Positions 23,828-37,680 of a DNA stretch of 64,000 nt are shown piece after piece. The translations under genes were made by a program, and so were the position numbers. A model generated the notes under the pieces. It saw only the letters and a program-made list of their open reading frames with translations, had not been told where the DNA came from and made no database searches. Position 1 is the first letter of the stretch, and each line of letters begins with the position of its first letter. The DNA is from Calliopsis andreniformis (Eukaryota > Arthropoda > Insecta > Hymenoptera > Andrenidae), in contig NW_027480422.1 of the NCBI RefSeq assembly GCF_051401765.1, positions 16,014,001 through 16,078,000 on the forward strand. Direction: 5' to 3'.

Positions 23828-24849
23828 CTAAGACCCTAACTATTCGATCTTGTGGAGCAACGCCCTAGAGGGAAACCTAGGTTGCCCGGAAAGTAGAAAT
23901 GACCATTACTTTCACACTGGTTGCAATTATTCTTGTTATACGATCGAAAAACTGTTGTATTTATTTTGCATTTTATGCCTCTGGCGTTGACTCCTAAGGC
24001 CGTAGCTATTCGATGTGTTAGAGCAACGCCCTAGAGTGAAGCCTAGGTTGCCTGGAACGTAGAAATGACCATGTCTTTCACACTGGTTGCAATTATTCCT
24101 GTTATACAAGTGAAAAACTGTTGTATTTATACTGCATTTTATGCTTCTGGCGTTGACTCCTAAGGCCGTAGCTATTCGACGTGTTGGAGCAACGCCCTAG
24201 AGTGAAGCCTAGGTTGCCTGGAACGTAGAAATGACCATGTCTTTCACACTGGTTGCAATTATTCCTGTTATACGATGGACAAACTGTTGGATTTTTAATG
24301 TACTTTATGCTCCTGGCGTTGGCCTCTAAGGCCCTATGTATCCGATCTGGTGGAGCAATGCCTCAGTGTTAAGTCTAGGATGCCCGGAACGTAGAAATGT
24401 CCGTTACTTTCACACTGGTTGCAATTACTCATTTTATGCGATGGAAAAACTGTTGTACATATATCGTATTTTATGATTCTGGCATTGACTTCTAGGCCCT
24501 AACTATTCGATCAGGTGGAGCAACGCCCTAGGGTGAAGCCTAGGTCGCCCGGAACGTAGAAATGACCATTGCCTTCACACTGTTTGCAAATATACATTAT
24601 ATACGATGGAAAAGCTGTTGTATCTATTTTGTATTTTATGCTTCTGGCGCTGACTTCTTAGGGCCTAACTATTGGATCTGGTGGAGCAACGCCCAGGGGT
24701 GAAGCCTAGGTTGCGCGGAACGTAGAAATGACCATAACTTTCACACTGGTTTCAATTATTCGTTTTATACAATGGAAAAACTGATCTATTTATTTTGTAT
24801 TTTATGCTTCGGGCGTTGGCTTCTAAGGCCCTAACTATTCGATCTGGTG

Positions 24850-27205
24850 GAGCAACGCCCTAGAGTGAAGCCTAGGTTGCCCGGAACATAGAAATGACCA
24901 TTACCTTCACACTGTTTGCGATTATTCATTTTATACGATGGCAAAACTGTTGTACATATATCGTATTTTATGCTTCTGACGTTGACTTCTTAGGCCCTAA
25001 CTATTCGATCAGGTGGAGCAACGCCCTAGGGTGAAGCGTAGGTTGCCCGGAACGTGGAAATGACCATAACTTTCACACTAGTTTCAATTATTCGTTTTAT
25101 ACAATGGAAAAACTGTTCTATTTATTTTGTATTTTATGCTTCGGGCGTTGACTTCTATGGCCCTAACTATTCGATCTGGTGGAGCAACGCCCTAGAGTGA
25201 AGCCTAGGTTGCCCGGAACGTAGAAATGACCATTACCTTCACACTGTTTGCGATTATTCATTTTATGCGATGGTAAAACTGTTGTACATATATCGTATTT
25301 TATGCTTCTGGCGCTGACTTCTTAGGCCCTAACTATTCGATCAGGTGGAGCAACGCCCTAGGGTGAAGCCTAGGATGCCCGGAACGTAGAAATGACCATA
25401 ACTTTCACACTGGTTGCAATTACTCGTTTTATACGATGGAAAAACTATTGTATTTATATTGTATTTTATGCTTCTGGCGTTGACTTCTAAGGACCTAACT
25501 ATTCGATCTGGTGGAGCAACGCCCTGGAGTGAAGCCTAGGTTGCCCGGAACGTGGAAATGACCATAACTATCAGACTGGTTGCAATTACTCGTTTTATAC
25601 GATGGAGCGACTGTTGTATTTATATTGTATTTTATAGTTATGGCGTTGTGTTCTAGGGCCGTAGCTATTGGATGTGGTCGAGCAACGCCCTAGAGTGAAG
25701 CCTAGGATGCCCGCAGCGTAGAAATGACCATATCTTTCACACTGCTTGCAATTATTCATATTATACAGTGGAAAAACAGTTGTTTTTATATTGCATCTTA
25801 TGCTTCTGGCATTGACTTCTAAGGCCCTAACTATTCGATGTGGTGGAGCAACGCCCAGGGGTGAAGCCTAGGTTGCCCGGAACGTAGAAATGACCATAGC
25901 TTTCACACTGGTTGCAATTATTCCTGTTATACAAGTGAAAAACTGTTGTATTTATATTGTATTTTATGCTTCTGGCGTTGACTTCTTAGGCCCTATCTAT
26001 TCGATCTGGCGGAGCAACGCCCTAGAGTGTAGCCTAGGCTGCCCGGAATGTAGAAATGTCCATCACTTTCACACTGGTTGCAATAATTCTTGTTATACGA
26101 TCGAAAAACTGTTGTATTTATTTTGCATTTTATGCCTCTGGCGTTGACTCCTAAGGCCGTAGCTATTCGATGTGGTGGAGCAACGCCCTAGAGTGAAGCC
26201 TAGGTTGCCTGGAACGTAGAAATGACCATGTCTTTCACACTGGTTGCAATCATTCCTGTTATACGATGGAAAAACTGTTGTACTTATATAATATTTTATG
26301 CTTCAGGCGTTGACTTCTAAGGGCGTAGCTATTCGATGTGGTGGAGAAACGCCCTAGAGTGAAGCCTAGGTTGCCCGGAAAGTAGAAATGACCTTTACCT
26401 CCACACTGTTTGCAATTATTCATTTTATACAATGGAGAAACTGTTGTATTTATATTGTTTTTTATAGTTATGGCGTTGACTTCTAAGGCCGTAGCTATTC
26501 GATGTGGTGGAGCAATGCCCTAGAGTGAAGCCTAGGATGCCCGCAACGTAGAAATGGCCCTTACTTTCACACTGTTTGCAAATATACATCATATACTATA
26601 GAAAAGCTGTTGTATTTATGTTGTATTTTATGCTTCTGGCGTTGACTTCTTAGGCCCTAACCATTCTATCTGGAGGAGCAACGCCCTAGAGTGAAGCCTA
26701 GGTTGCCCGGAATGCAGAAATGACCATCACTTTCACACTGGAGGCAATTATTCCTGTTATACGATGGACAAACTGTTGGATTTTTAATGTACTTTATGCT
26801 TCTGGCGTTGACATCTAAGGCCCTATGTATTCGATCTGGTGGAGCAATGCCTCAGTGTTAAGTCTAGGATGCCCGGAACGTAGAAATGTCCGTTACTTTC
26901 ACACTGGTTGCAATTACTCATTTTATGCGATGAAAAAACTGTTGTACATATATCGTATTTTATGCTTCTGGCATTGACTTCTTAGGCCCTAACTATTCGA
27001 TCTGGTGGAGCAACGCCCAGGGGTGAAGCCTAGGTTGCGCGGAACGTAGAAATGACCATAACTTTCACACTGGTTTCAATTGTTCGTTTTATACAATGGA
27101 AAAACTGTTCTATTTATTTTGTATTTTATGCTTCGGGCGTTGACTTCTAAGGCCCCAACTATTCGATCTGGTGGAGCAACGCCCTAGAGTGAAGCCTAGG
27201 TTGCC
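24850..27205 (+). repeat. 17-monomer higher-order repeat, copy 1 (2822 bp offset)
   Basis: About 2.36 kb recurring exactly 2822 bp downstream (17 x 166). Markers include AACATAGAAATGACC, GAAGCGTAGGTTGCC, AGGGCCGTAGCTATTGG, TTATACAAGTGAAAAACTG, ATACTATAGAAAAGCTG and CAATGCCTCAGTGTTAAG. The match ends where AATGTAGAATTGACC (27,209) meets AACGTAGAAATGACC (30,031). Confidence 0.9.
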
Positions 27206-27671
27206 CGGAATGTAGAATTGACCATTACCTTCGCACTGGTTGCAATTATTCCTGTTATACGATGGAAAAACTGTTGTACTTATATTATATTTTATGCTTC
27301 AGGCGTTGACTTCTAAGGGCGTAGCCATTCGATGTGGTGGAGAAACGCCCTAGAGTGAAGCCTAGGTTGCCCGGAAAGTAGAAATGACCATTACCTCCAC
27401 ACTGTTTGCTATTATTCATTTTATACAATGGAGAAACTGTTGTATTTATATAGTTTTTTATAGTTATGGCGTTGACTTCTATGGCCGTAGCTATTCGATG
27501 TGGTGGAGCAATGCCCTAGAGTGAAGCCTAGGATGCCCGCAACGTAGAAATGACCATATTTTTCACACTGTTTGCAATTATTCCTGTTATACGATTGAAA
27601 AACTGTTGTATTTATATTGTATTTTATGCTTCTGGCGTTGACTTCTAAGGCGGCAGCTATTCGATGTGGTG
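27206..27671 (+). repeat. Spacer part of the 17-monomer unit
   Basis: About three monomers between the matched parts of copies 1 and 2. They resemble 26,240-26,530 and 20,060-20,360, with ATGCCCGCAACG at 27,533 and TATTTTTCACACTG. The equivalent place after copy 2 (30,027 onward) has a different set of monomers. Confidence 0.6.
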
Positions 27672-30027
27672 GAGCAACGCCCTAGAGTGAAGCCTAGGTT
27701 GCCCGGAACATAGAAATGACCATTACCTTCACACTGTTTGCGATTATTCATTTTATACGATGGCAAACCTGTTGTACATATATCGTATTTTATGCTTCTG
27801 ACGTTGACTTCTTAGGCCCTAACTATTCGATCAGGTGGAGCAACGCCCTAGGGTGAAGCGTAGGTTGCCCGGAACGTGGAAATGACCATAACTTTCACAC
27901 TAGTTTCAATTATTCGTTTTATACAATGGAAAAACTGTTCTATTTATTTTGTATTTTATGCTTCGGGCGTTGACTTCTATGGCCCTAACTATTCGATCTG
28001 GTGGAGCAACGCCCTAGAGTGAAGCCTAGGTTGCCCGGAACGTAGAAATGACCATTACCTTCACACTGTTTGCGATTATTCATTTTATGCGATGGTAAAA
28101 CTGTTGTACATATATCGTATTTTATGCTTCTGGCGCTGACTTCTTAGGCCCTAACTATTCGATCAGGTGGAGCAACGCCCTAGGGTGAAGCCTAGGATGC
28201 CCGGAACGTAGAAATGACCATAACTTTCACACTGGTTGCAATTACTCGTTTTATACGATGGAAAAACTATTGTATTTATTTTGTATTTTATGCTTCTGGC
28301 GTTGACTTCTAAGGCCCTAACTATTCGATCTGGTGGAGCAACGCCCTGGAGTGAAGCCTAGGTTGCCCGGAACGTGGAAATGACCATAACTATCAGACTG
28401 GTTGCAATTACTCGTTTTATTCGATGGAGCGACTGTTGTATTTATATTGTATTTTATAGTTATGGCGTTGTGTTCTAGGGCCGTAGCTATTGGATGTGGT
28501 CGAGCAACGCCCTAGAGTGAAGCCTAGGATGCCCGCAGCGTAGAAATGACCATATCTTTCACACTGCTTGCAATTATTCATATTATACAGTGGAAAAACA
28601 GTTGTTTTTATATTGCATCTTATGCTTCTGGCATTGACTTCTAAGGCCCTAACTATTCGATGTGGTGGAGCAACGCCCAGGGGTGAAGCCTAGGTTGCCC
28701 GGAACGTAGAAATGACCATAGCTTTCACACTGGTTGCAATTATTCCTGTTATACAAGTGAAAAACTGTTGTATTTATATTGTATTTTATGCTTCTGGCGT
28801 TGACTTCTTAGGCCCTATCTATTCGATCTGGCGGAGCAACGCCCTAGAGTGTAGCCTAGGTTGCCCGGAATGTAGAAATGACCATCACTTTCACACTGGT
28901 TGCAATTATTCTTGTTATACGATCGAAAAACTGTTGTATTTATTTTGCATTTTATGCCTCTGGCGTTGACTCCTAAGACCGCAGCTATTCGATGTGGTGG
29001 AGCAACGCCCTAGAGTGAAGCCTAGGTTGCCTGGAACGTAGAAATGAACATGTCTTTCACACTGGTTGCAATTATTCCTGTTATACGATGGAAAAACTGT
29101 TGTACTTATATAACATTTTATGCTTCAGGCGTTGACTTATAAGGGCGTAGCTATTCGATGTGGTGGAGAAACGCCCTAGAGTGAAGCATAGGTTGCCCGG
29201 AAAGTAGAAATGACCATTACCTCCACACTGTTTGCAATTATTCATTTTATACAATGGAGAAACTGTTGTATTTATATTGTCTTTTATAGTTATGGCGTTG
29301 ACTTCTAAGGCTGTAGCTATTCGATGTGGTGGAGCAATGCCCTAGAGTGAAGCCTAGGATGCCCGCAACGTAGAAATGGCCCTTACTTTCACACTGTTTG
29401 CAAATATACATCATATACTATAGAAAAGCTGTTGTATTTATGTTGTATTTTATGCTTCTGGCGTTGACTTCTTAGGCCCTAACCATTCTATCTGGAGGAG
29501 CAACGCCCTAGAGTGAAGCCTAGGTTGCCCGGAATGCAGAAATGACCATCACTTTCACACTGGTGGCAATTACTCCTGTTATACGATGGACAAACTGTTG
29601 GATTTTTAATGTACATTATGCTTCTGGCATTGACTTCTAAGGCCCTATGTATTCGATCTGGTGGAGCAATGCCTCAGTGTTAAGTCTAGGATGCCCGGAA
29701 CGTAGAAATGTCCGTTACTTTCACACTGGTTGCATTTACTCATTTTATGCGATGGAAAAACTGTTGTACATATATCGTATTTTATGCTTCTGGCATTGAC
29801 TTCTTAGGCCCTAACTATTCGATCTGGTGGAGCAACGCCCAGGGGTGAAGCCTAGGTTGCGCGGAACGTAGAAATGACCATAACTTTCACACTGGTTTCA
29901 ATTTTTCGTTTTATACAATGGAAAAACTGTTCTATTTATTTTGTATTTTATGCTTCGGGCGTTGACTTCTAAGGCCCCAACTATTCGATCTGGTGGAGCA
30001 ACGCCCTAGCGTGAAGCCTAGGTTGCC
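27672..30027 (+). repeat. 17-monomer higher-order repeat, copy 2
   Basis: The partner of 24,850-27,205. Differences are scattered single substitutions, for example ATTTATTTTG for ATTTATATTG near 28,275 and GAACATGTC for GACCATGTC at 29,046. The right-hand part (28,320-29,338) is repeated again 2822 bp further on. Confidence 0.9.
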
Positions 30028-30600
30028 CGGAACGTAGAAATGACCATTGCCTTCACACTGTTTGCAAATATGCATTTTATACAATGGAGAATCTGTTGTA
30101 TTTATATTGTTTTTTATAGTTGTGGCGTTGACTTCTAAGGCCGTAGCTATTCGATGTGGTGGAGCAACGCCCTAGAGTGAAGCCTAGGTTGCCCGGAACG
30201 TAGAAATGACCATAGCTTTCACACTGGTTGCAATTATTCCTGTTATACAAGTGAAAAACTGTTGTATTTATATTGTATTTTATGCTTCTGGCGTTGACTT
30301 CCTGGGCCCTAACTATTCCATCTGGTGGAGCAACGCCCTAGAGTGAAGCCTAGGTTGCCCGAAACGTGGAAATGACAATTACTTTCACTCTGGTTGCAAT
30401 TATTCCAGCTATACGATGGACAAACTGTTGGATTTTGATTGTACTTTATGCTTCAGGCGTTGACTTCTTAGGCCCTAACTGTTCGCTCTGGTGGAACAAC
30501 GCCCTAGGGTGAAGCCTAGGTTGCCCAGAACGTAGAAATGACCATTACCTTCACACTGTTTGCGATTATTCATTTTATACGATGGTAAAGCTGTTGTACA
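30027..30600 (+). repeat. Copy of 32,683-33,250 (16-monomer offset, 2656 bp)
   Basis: Both stretches run through GGAGAATCTGTTG, TTATACAAGTGAAAAACTG, CTGGGCCCTAACTATTCC, AACGTGGAAATGAC and CCAGCTATACGATGGAC in the same order. They part where ACATATATCG replaces TTTATATTG. Confidence 0.8.
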
Positions 30601-30659
30601 TATATCGTATTTTATGCTTCTGGCGCTGACTTCTTAGGCCCTAACTATTCGATCAGGTG

Positions 30660-31170
30660 GAGCAACGCCCTAGGGTGAAGCCTAGGATGCCCGGAACGTA
30701 GAAATGACCATAACTTTCACACTGGTTGCAATTACTCGTTTTATACGATGGAAAAACTATTGTATTTATATTGTATTTTATGCTTCTGGCGTTGACTTCT
30801 AAAGCCCTAACTATTCGATCTGGTGGAGCAACGCCCTGGAGTGAAGCCTAGGTTGCGCGGAACGCAGAAATGACCATTACCTTCACACTGCTTGCAAATA
30901 TACGTTATATACGATGGAAAAGCTGTTGTATCTATTTTGTATTTTATGCTTCTGGCGCTGACTTCTTAGGTCCTAACCATTGGATCTGGTGGAGCAACGC
31001 ACAGGGGTGAAGTCTAGGTTGCGCGGAACGTAGAAATGACCATAACTTTCACACTGGTTTCAATTATTCGTTTTATACAATGGAAAAACTGTTCTATTTA
31101 TTTGGTATTTTATGCTTCGGGCGTTGACTTCTAAGGCCCTAACTATTCGATCTGGTGGAGCAACGCCCTG
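30660..31170 (+). repeat. Copy of 32,154-32,664 (9-monomer offset, 1494 bp)
   Basis: Shared markers are CCTAGGATGCCCGG, AACTATTGTATTTATATTG, TCTAAAGCCCTAAC (30,802 and 32,295) and GCTTGCAAATATACG. A further relative of the middle part lies at 33,256-33,700, 996 bp (six monomers) after the second copy. Confidence 0.8.
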
Positions 31171-32160
31171 GAGTGAAGCCTAGGTTGCCCGGAACGTGGA
31201 AATGACCATAACTATCAGACTGGTTGCAATTACTCGTTTTATTCGATGGAGCGACTGTTGTATTTATATTGTATTTTATAGTTATGGCGTTGTGTTCTAG
31301 GGCCGTAGCTATTGGATGTGGTCGAGCAACGCCCTAGAGTGAAGCCTAGGATGCCCGCAGCGTAGAAATGACCATATCTTTCACACTGCTTGCAATTATT
31401 CATATTATACAGTGGAAAAACAGTTGTTTTTATATTGCATCTTATGCTTCTGGCATTGACTTCTAAGGCCCTAACTATTCGATGTGGTGGAGCAACGCCC
31501 AGGGGTGAAGCCTAGGTTGCCCGGAACGTAGAAATGACCATAGCTTTCACACTGGTTGCAATTATTCCTGTTATACAAGTGAAAAACTGTTGTATTTATA
31601 TTGTATTTTATGCTTCTGGCGTTGACTTCTTAGGCCCTATCTATTCGATCTGGCGGAGCAACGCCCTAGAGTGTAGCCTAGGTTGCCCGGAATGTAGAAA
31701 TGACCATCACTTTCACACTGGTTGCAATTATTCTTGTTATACGATCGAAAAACTGTTGTATTTATTTTGCATTTTATGCCTCTGGCGTTGACTCCTAAGG
31801 CCGCAGCTATTCGATGTGGTGGAGCAACGCCCTAGAGTGAAGCCTAGGTTGCCTGGAACGTAGAAATGAACATGTCTTTCTAACTGGTTGCAATTATTCC
31901 TGTTATACGATGGAAAAACTGTTGTACTTATATAATATTTTATGCTTCAGGCGTTGACTTATAAGGGCGTAGCTATTCGATGTGGTGGAGAAACGCCCTA
32001 GAGTGAAGCATAGGTTGCCCGGAAAGTAGAAATGACCATTACCTCCACACTGTTTGCAATTATTCATTTTATACAATGGAGAAACTGTTGCATTTATATT
32101 GTTTTTTATAGTTATGGCGTTGACTTCTAAGGCCGTAGCTATTCGATGTGGTGGAGCAAC
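31142..32160 (+). repeat. 17-monomer higher-order repeat, copy 3 (partial)
   Basis: This matches 28,320-29,338 at exactly 2822 bp. It includes GATGGAGCGACTGTTG, GTGTTCTAGGGCCG and TTATACAAGTGAAAAACTG. The right edge is where CAACGCCCTAGGGTG replaces CAATGCCCTAGAGTG. It carries one distinctive change, TCTAACTGG for CACACTGG, at about 31,879. Confidence 0.85.
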
Positions 32161-34439
32161 GCCCTAGGGTGAAGCCTAGGATGCCCGGAACGTAGAAATG
32201 ACCATAACTTTCACACTGGTTGCAATTACTCGTTTTATACGATGGAAAAACTATTGTATTTATATTGTATTTTATGCTTCTGGCGTTGACTTCTAAAGCC
32301 CTAACTATTCGATCTGGTGGAGCAACGCCCTGGAGTGAAGCCTAGGTTGCGCGGAACGCAGAAATGACCATTACCTTCACACTGCTTGCAAATATACGTT
32401 ATATACGATGGAAAAGCTGTTGTATCTATTTTGTATTTTATGCTTCAGGCGCTGACTTCTTAGGTCCTAACCATTGGATCTGGTGGAGCAACGCCCAGGG
32501 GTGAAGTCTAGGTTGCGCGGAACGTAGAAATGACCATAACTTTCACACTGGTTTCAATTATTCGTTTTATACAATGGAAAAACTGTTCTATTTATTTGGT
32601 ATTTTATGCTTCGGGCGTTGACTTCTAAGGCCCTAACTATTCGATCTGGTGGAGCAACGCCCTAGAGTGAAGCCTAGGTTGCCCGGAACATAGAAATGAC
32701 CATTGCCTTCACACTGTTTGCAAATATACATTTTATACAATGGAGAATCTGTTGTATTTATATTGTTTTTTATAGTTATGGCGTTGACTTCTAAGGCCGT
32801 AGCTATTCGATGTGGTGGAGCAACGCCCTAGAGTGAAGCCTAGGTTGCCCGGAAGGTAGAAATGACCATAGCTTTCACACTGGTTGCAATTATTCCTGTT
32901 ATACAAGTGAAAAACTGTTGTATTTATATTGTATTTTATGCTTCTGGCGTTGACTTCCTGGGCCCTAACTATTCCATCTGGTGGAGCAACGCCCTAGACT
33001 GAAGCCTAGGTTGCCCGAAACGTGGAAATGACCATTACTTTCACTCTGGTTGCAATTATTCCAGCTATACGATGGACAAACTGTTGGATTTTGATTGTAC
33101 TTTATGCTTCAGGCGTTGACTTCTTAGGCCCTAACTGATCGCTCTGGTGGAACAACGCCCTAGGGTGAAGCCTAGGTTGCCCAGAACGTAGAAATGACCA
33201 TTACCTTCACACTGTTTGCGATTATTCATTTTATACGATGGTAAAACTGTTGTATTTATATTGTATTTTATGCTTCTGGCGTTGACTTCTAAAGCCCTAA
33301 CTATTCGATATGGTGGAGCAACGCCCTGGAGTGAAGCCTAGGTTGCGCGGAACGTAGAAATGACCATTACCTTCACACTGCTTGCAAATATACGTTATAT
33401 ACGATGGAAAAGCTGATGTATCTATTTTGTATTTTATGCTTCTGGCGCTGACTTCTTAGGTCCTAACCTTTGGATCTGGTGGAGCAACGCCCAGGGGTGA
33501 AGTCTAGGTTGCGCGGAACGTAGAAATGACCATAACTTTCACACTGGTTTCAATTACTCGTTTTATACAATGGAAAAACTGTTCTATTTATTTTTATTTT
33601 ATGCTTCGGGCGTTGACTTCTAAGGCCCTAACTATTCGATCTGGTGGAGCAACGCCCTAGAGTGAAGCCTAGGTTGCCCGGAACATAGAAATGACCATTA
33701 CCTTCACACTGTTTGCGATTATTCATTTTATACGATGGCAAAACTGTTGTACACATATCGTATTTTATGCTTTTGGCGTTGACTTCTTAGGCCCTAACTA
33801 TTCGATCAGGTGGAGCAACGCCCTAGGGTGAAGCGTAGGTTGCCCGGAACGTAGAAATGACAATCACTTTCGCACTGGTTGCAATTATTCTTGTTATACG
33901 ATCGAAAAACTGTTGTATTTATTTTGTATTTTGTGCCTCTGGCGTTGACTCCTAAGGCCGTAGCTATTCGATGTGGTGGAGCAACGCCCTAGAGTGAAGC
34001 CTAGGTTGCCCGGAACGTAGAAATGACCATGTGTTTCACACTGGTTGCAATTACTCCTGTTATACGACGGAAAAACTGTTGTACTTATATTATATTTTAT
34101 GCTTCAGGCGTTGACTTCTAAGGGCGTAGCTATTCGATGTGGTGGAGCGACGCCCTAGAGTGAAGCCTAGGTTGCTTGGAACGTAGAAATGACCATGTCT
34201 TTCACACTGGTTGCAATTATTCCTATTATACGATGGAAAAACTGTTGTACTTATATAATATTTTATGCTTCAGGCGTTGACTTCTAAGGGCGTAGCTATT
34301 CGATGTGGTGGAGAAACGCCCTAGAGTGAAGCCTAGGTTGCCCGGGAAGTACAAATGACCAGTACCTCCACACTGTTTGCAATTATTCATTTTATACAAT
34401 GGAGAAACTGTTGTATTTATATTGTTTTTTATAGTTATG
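32161..34439 (+). repeat. Short-range duplicated block with 6-, 9- and 16-monomer offsets
   Basis: This contains the right-hand partners of 30,027-30,600 and 30,660-31,170. It also contains a 996 bp-offset relation between about 32,260-32,700 and 33,256-33,700, both with TCTAAAGCCC and GCTTGCAAATATACGTTATATACG. From about 33,850 to 34,440 it is a mixture of GATCGAAAAACTG, TTATATAATATTTTATGC and TATAGTTATGG monomers like those at 25.9-27.5 kb. Confidence 0.7.
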
Positions 34440-36430
34440 GCGTTGACTTCTTAGGCCCTAACTATTCGCTCTGGTGGAGCAACGCCCCAGGGTGAAGCCT
34501 AGGTTGCCCGGAACGTAGAAATGACCATTACCTTCACACTGTTTGCGATTATTGATTTTATACGATGGTAAAACTGTTGCACATATATCGTATTTTATGC
34601 TTCTGGCGTTGACTTCTTAGGCCCTAACTATTCGATCAGGTGGAGCAACGCCCTAGGGTGAAGCGTAGGTTGCCCGAAACGTAGAAATGACCAAAACTTT
34701 CATACTGGTTGCAATTATTCGTTTTATACGATGGAAAAACTGTTGTATTAATTTTGTACTTGGTGCTTCTGGCGTTGACTTCTTAGGCCCTAACTATTCG
34801 ATGTGGTTGAGCAACGCCCTAGAGTGAAGCCTAGATTGCCCGGAACGTTGAAATGACCATAACTTTCATACTGGTAGCAATTATTCGTTTTATACGATGG
34901 AAAAACTGTTGTATTTATATTGTATTTTATGCTTCAGCGTTCACTTCCAAGGCCCTAACTATTCGGTCTGGTGGAACAACGCCCTAGGGTGATGCCTAGG
35001 TTGCCCGGATCGTAGAAATGACTCTTACTTGCACACTGGTTGCAATTATTCGCTTCATACGATGGAAAAACTGTTGTATTTATTTTGTATTTGGTGCTTC
35101 TGGCGTTGACTTCTTAGGCCCTAACTGTTAGATGTGGAGGACCAACGCCCTAGAGTGAGGCCTAGGTCGCCCGGAACGTAGAAATGACCATATCTTTCAG
35201 ACTGGTTGCAATTATTCCTGTTATACGATGAAAAAAATGTTGTACTTTTATTGTATTTTATGCTTCAGGCGTTGACTTCTAAGGCCCTAACTATTCGAAG
35301 TGGTGGAGCAACGCCCTTGAGCGAAGCCTAGGTTGCCCGAAACGTAAAAATGACCTGTACTTTCACACTGGTTGCAATTATTCCTGTTATACGATGGAAA
35401 AACTGTTTTACTTATGTTGTATTTTATGCTTCTGGCGTCGAATTCTAAGTCCCTAACTATTCGGTCTGGTGGAGCGACGCACTAGAGTGAAGCCTAGGTT
35501 GCCCGGAACGAAGAAATGACCGTTACTTTCACACTGTTTGCAAATGTACACTATATACGATGGAAAAGCTGTTGTATTTATATTGTATTTTATGCTTCTG
35601 GCGTTCACTTCTTAGGCCCTAACTATTTGATCTGGTGGAGCACCGCCCTGTAGTGAAGCCTAGGTTGCCCGGAACGTAGAAATGACTATTACTTCCACAC
35701 TGTTTACGATTATTCATATTATACAGTGGAAAGACTGTTGTATTTATATTGTATTTTATGCTTCTGGCATTGACTTCTAAGGCCCTAACTATTCGATGTG
35801 GTTGAGTAACGAGCTAGAGTGAAGCCTAGATTGCCCGGAGCGTAGAAATGACCAGAACTTTCATACTGGTTGCAATTATTCGTTTTACACGATGGAAAAA
35901 CTGTTGTGTTTATTTTGTATTTGGTGCTTCTGGCGTTGACTTCTTAGGCCCTAACTGTTGGATGTAGTGGACCAAAGCCCTAGAGTGAAGCCTAGGTTGC
36001 CCGGAACGTAGAAATGATCGTTACTTTTACACTGTTTGCAAATGTACATTATATACCATGGAAAAGCTGTTGTATTTATATTGTATTTTATGCTTCTGGC
36101 GTTTACTTCTTAGGCCCTAACTATTTGATCCGGTGGAGCACCGCCCTGTAGTCAAGCCTAGGTTGCCCGGAACGTGGAAATGACCATAACTTTCACACTG
36201 GTTTCAATTATTCGTTTTATACAATGGAAAAACTGTTCTATTTATTTTGTATTTTATGCTTCGGGCGTTGACTTCTATGGCCCTAACTATTCGATCTGGT
36301 GGAGCAACGCCCTAGAGTGAAGCCTAGGTTGCCCGGAACGTAGAAATGACCATTACTTTCACTCTGGTTGCAATTATTCCAGCTGTACGATGGACAAACT
36401 GTTGGATTTTGATTGTACTTTATGCTTCAG
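34440..36430 (+). repeat. 12-monomer higher-order unit, first member (~1991 bp)
   Basis: About 1.25 kb at its start (34,440-35,688) recurs at 36,431-37,680. Markers are TTATTGATTTTATACGATGG (34,549 and 36,540), CAAAACTTTCATACTGG, GCTTCAGCGTTCACTTCC (a unit lacking two bases), GATGAAAAAAATGTTG and GCGTCGAATTCTAAGTCCC. Its right part (about 35,520-36,655) recurs 7134 bp (43 monomers) downstream at 42,654-43,789. Confidence 0.8.
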
Positions 36431-37680
36431 GCGTTGACTTCTTAGGCCCTAACTATTCGCTCTGGTGGAGCAACGCCCCAGGGTGAAGCCTAGGTTGCCC
36501 GGAACGTAGAAATGACCATTACCTTCACACTGTTTGCGATTATTGATTTTATACGATGGTAAAACTGTTGTACATATATCGTATTTTATGCTTCTGGCGT
36601 TGACTTCTTAGGCCCTAACTATTCGATCAGGTGGAGCAACGCCCTAGGGTGAAGCGAAGGTTGCCCGGAACGTAGAAATGACCAAAACTTTCATACTGGT
36701 TGCAATTATTCGTTTTATACGATTTAAAAACTGTTGTATTTATTTTGTATTTGGTGCTTCTGGAGTTGACTTCTTAGGCCCTAACTATTCGATGTGGTTG
36801 AGCAACGCCCTAGAGTGAAGCCTAGATTGCCCGGAACGTTGAAATGACCATAACTTTCATACTGGTAGCAAGTATTCGTTTTATACGATGGAAAAACTGT
36901 TGTATTTATATTGTATTTTATGCTTCAGCGTTCACTTCCTAGGCCCTAATTATTCGCTCTGGTGGAACAACGCCCTAGGGTGATGCCTAGGTTGCCCGGA
37001 TCGTAGAAATGACTATTACTTGCACACTGGTTGCAATTATTCGTTTCATACGATGGAAAAACTGTTGTATTTATTTTGTATTTGGTGCTTCTGGCGTTGA
37101 CTTCTTAGGCCCTAACTGTTACATGTGGAGGACCAACGCCCTAGAGTGAAGCCTAGGTCGCCCGGAACGTAGAAATGACCATATCTTTCAGACTGGTTGC
37201 AATTATTCCTGTTATACGATGAAAAAAATGTTGTATTTTTATTGTATTTTATGCTTCAGGCGTTGACTTCTAAGGCCCTAACTATTCGAAGTGGTGCAGC
37301 AACGCCCTTGAGCGAAGCCTAGGTTGCCCGGAACGTAAAAATGACCTGTACTTTCACACTGGTTGCAATTATTCCTGTTATACGATGGAAAAACTGTTGT
37401 ACTTATGTTGTATTTTATGCTTCTGGCGTCGAATTCTAAGTCCCTAACTATTCGATCTGGTGGAGCGACGCCCTAGAGTGGAGCCTAGGTTGCCCGGAAC
37501 GTAGAAACGACCGTTACTTTCACACTGTTTGCAAATGTACATTATATACCATGGAAAAGCTGTTGTATTTATATTGTATTTTATGCTTCTGGCGTTGACT
37601 TCTTAGGCCCTAACTATTTGATCCGGTGGAGCACCGCCCTGTAGTGAAGCCTAGGTTGCCCGGAACGTAGAAATGACCAT
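36431..37680 (+). repeat. 12-monomer higher-order unit, second member
   Basis: The tandem partner of 34,440-35,688. It ends where GACCATTACTTTCACACTGG replaces GACTATTACTTCCACACTG. A third, shorter relative starts with the TTATTGATTTTATACG monomer at 38,033. Confidence 0.8.
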
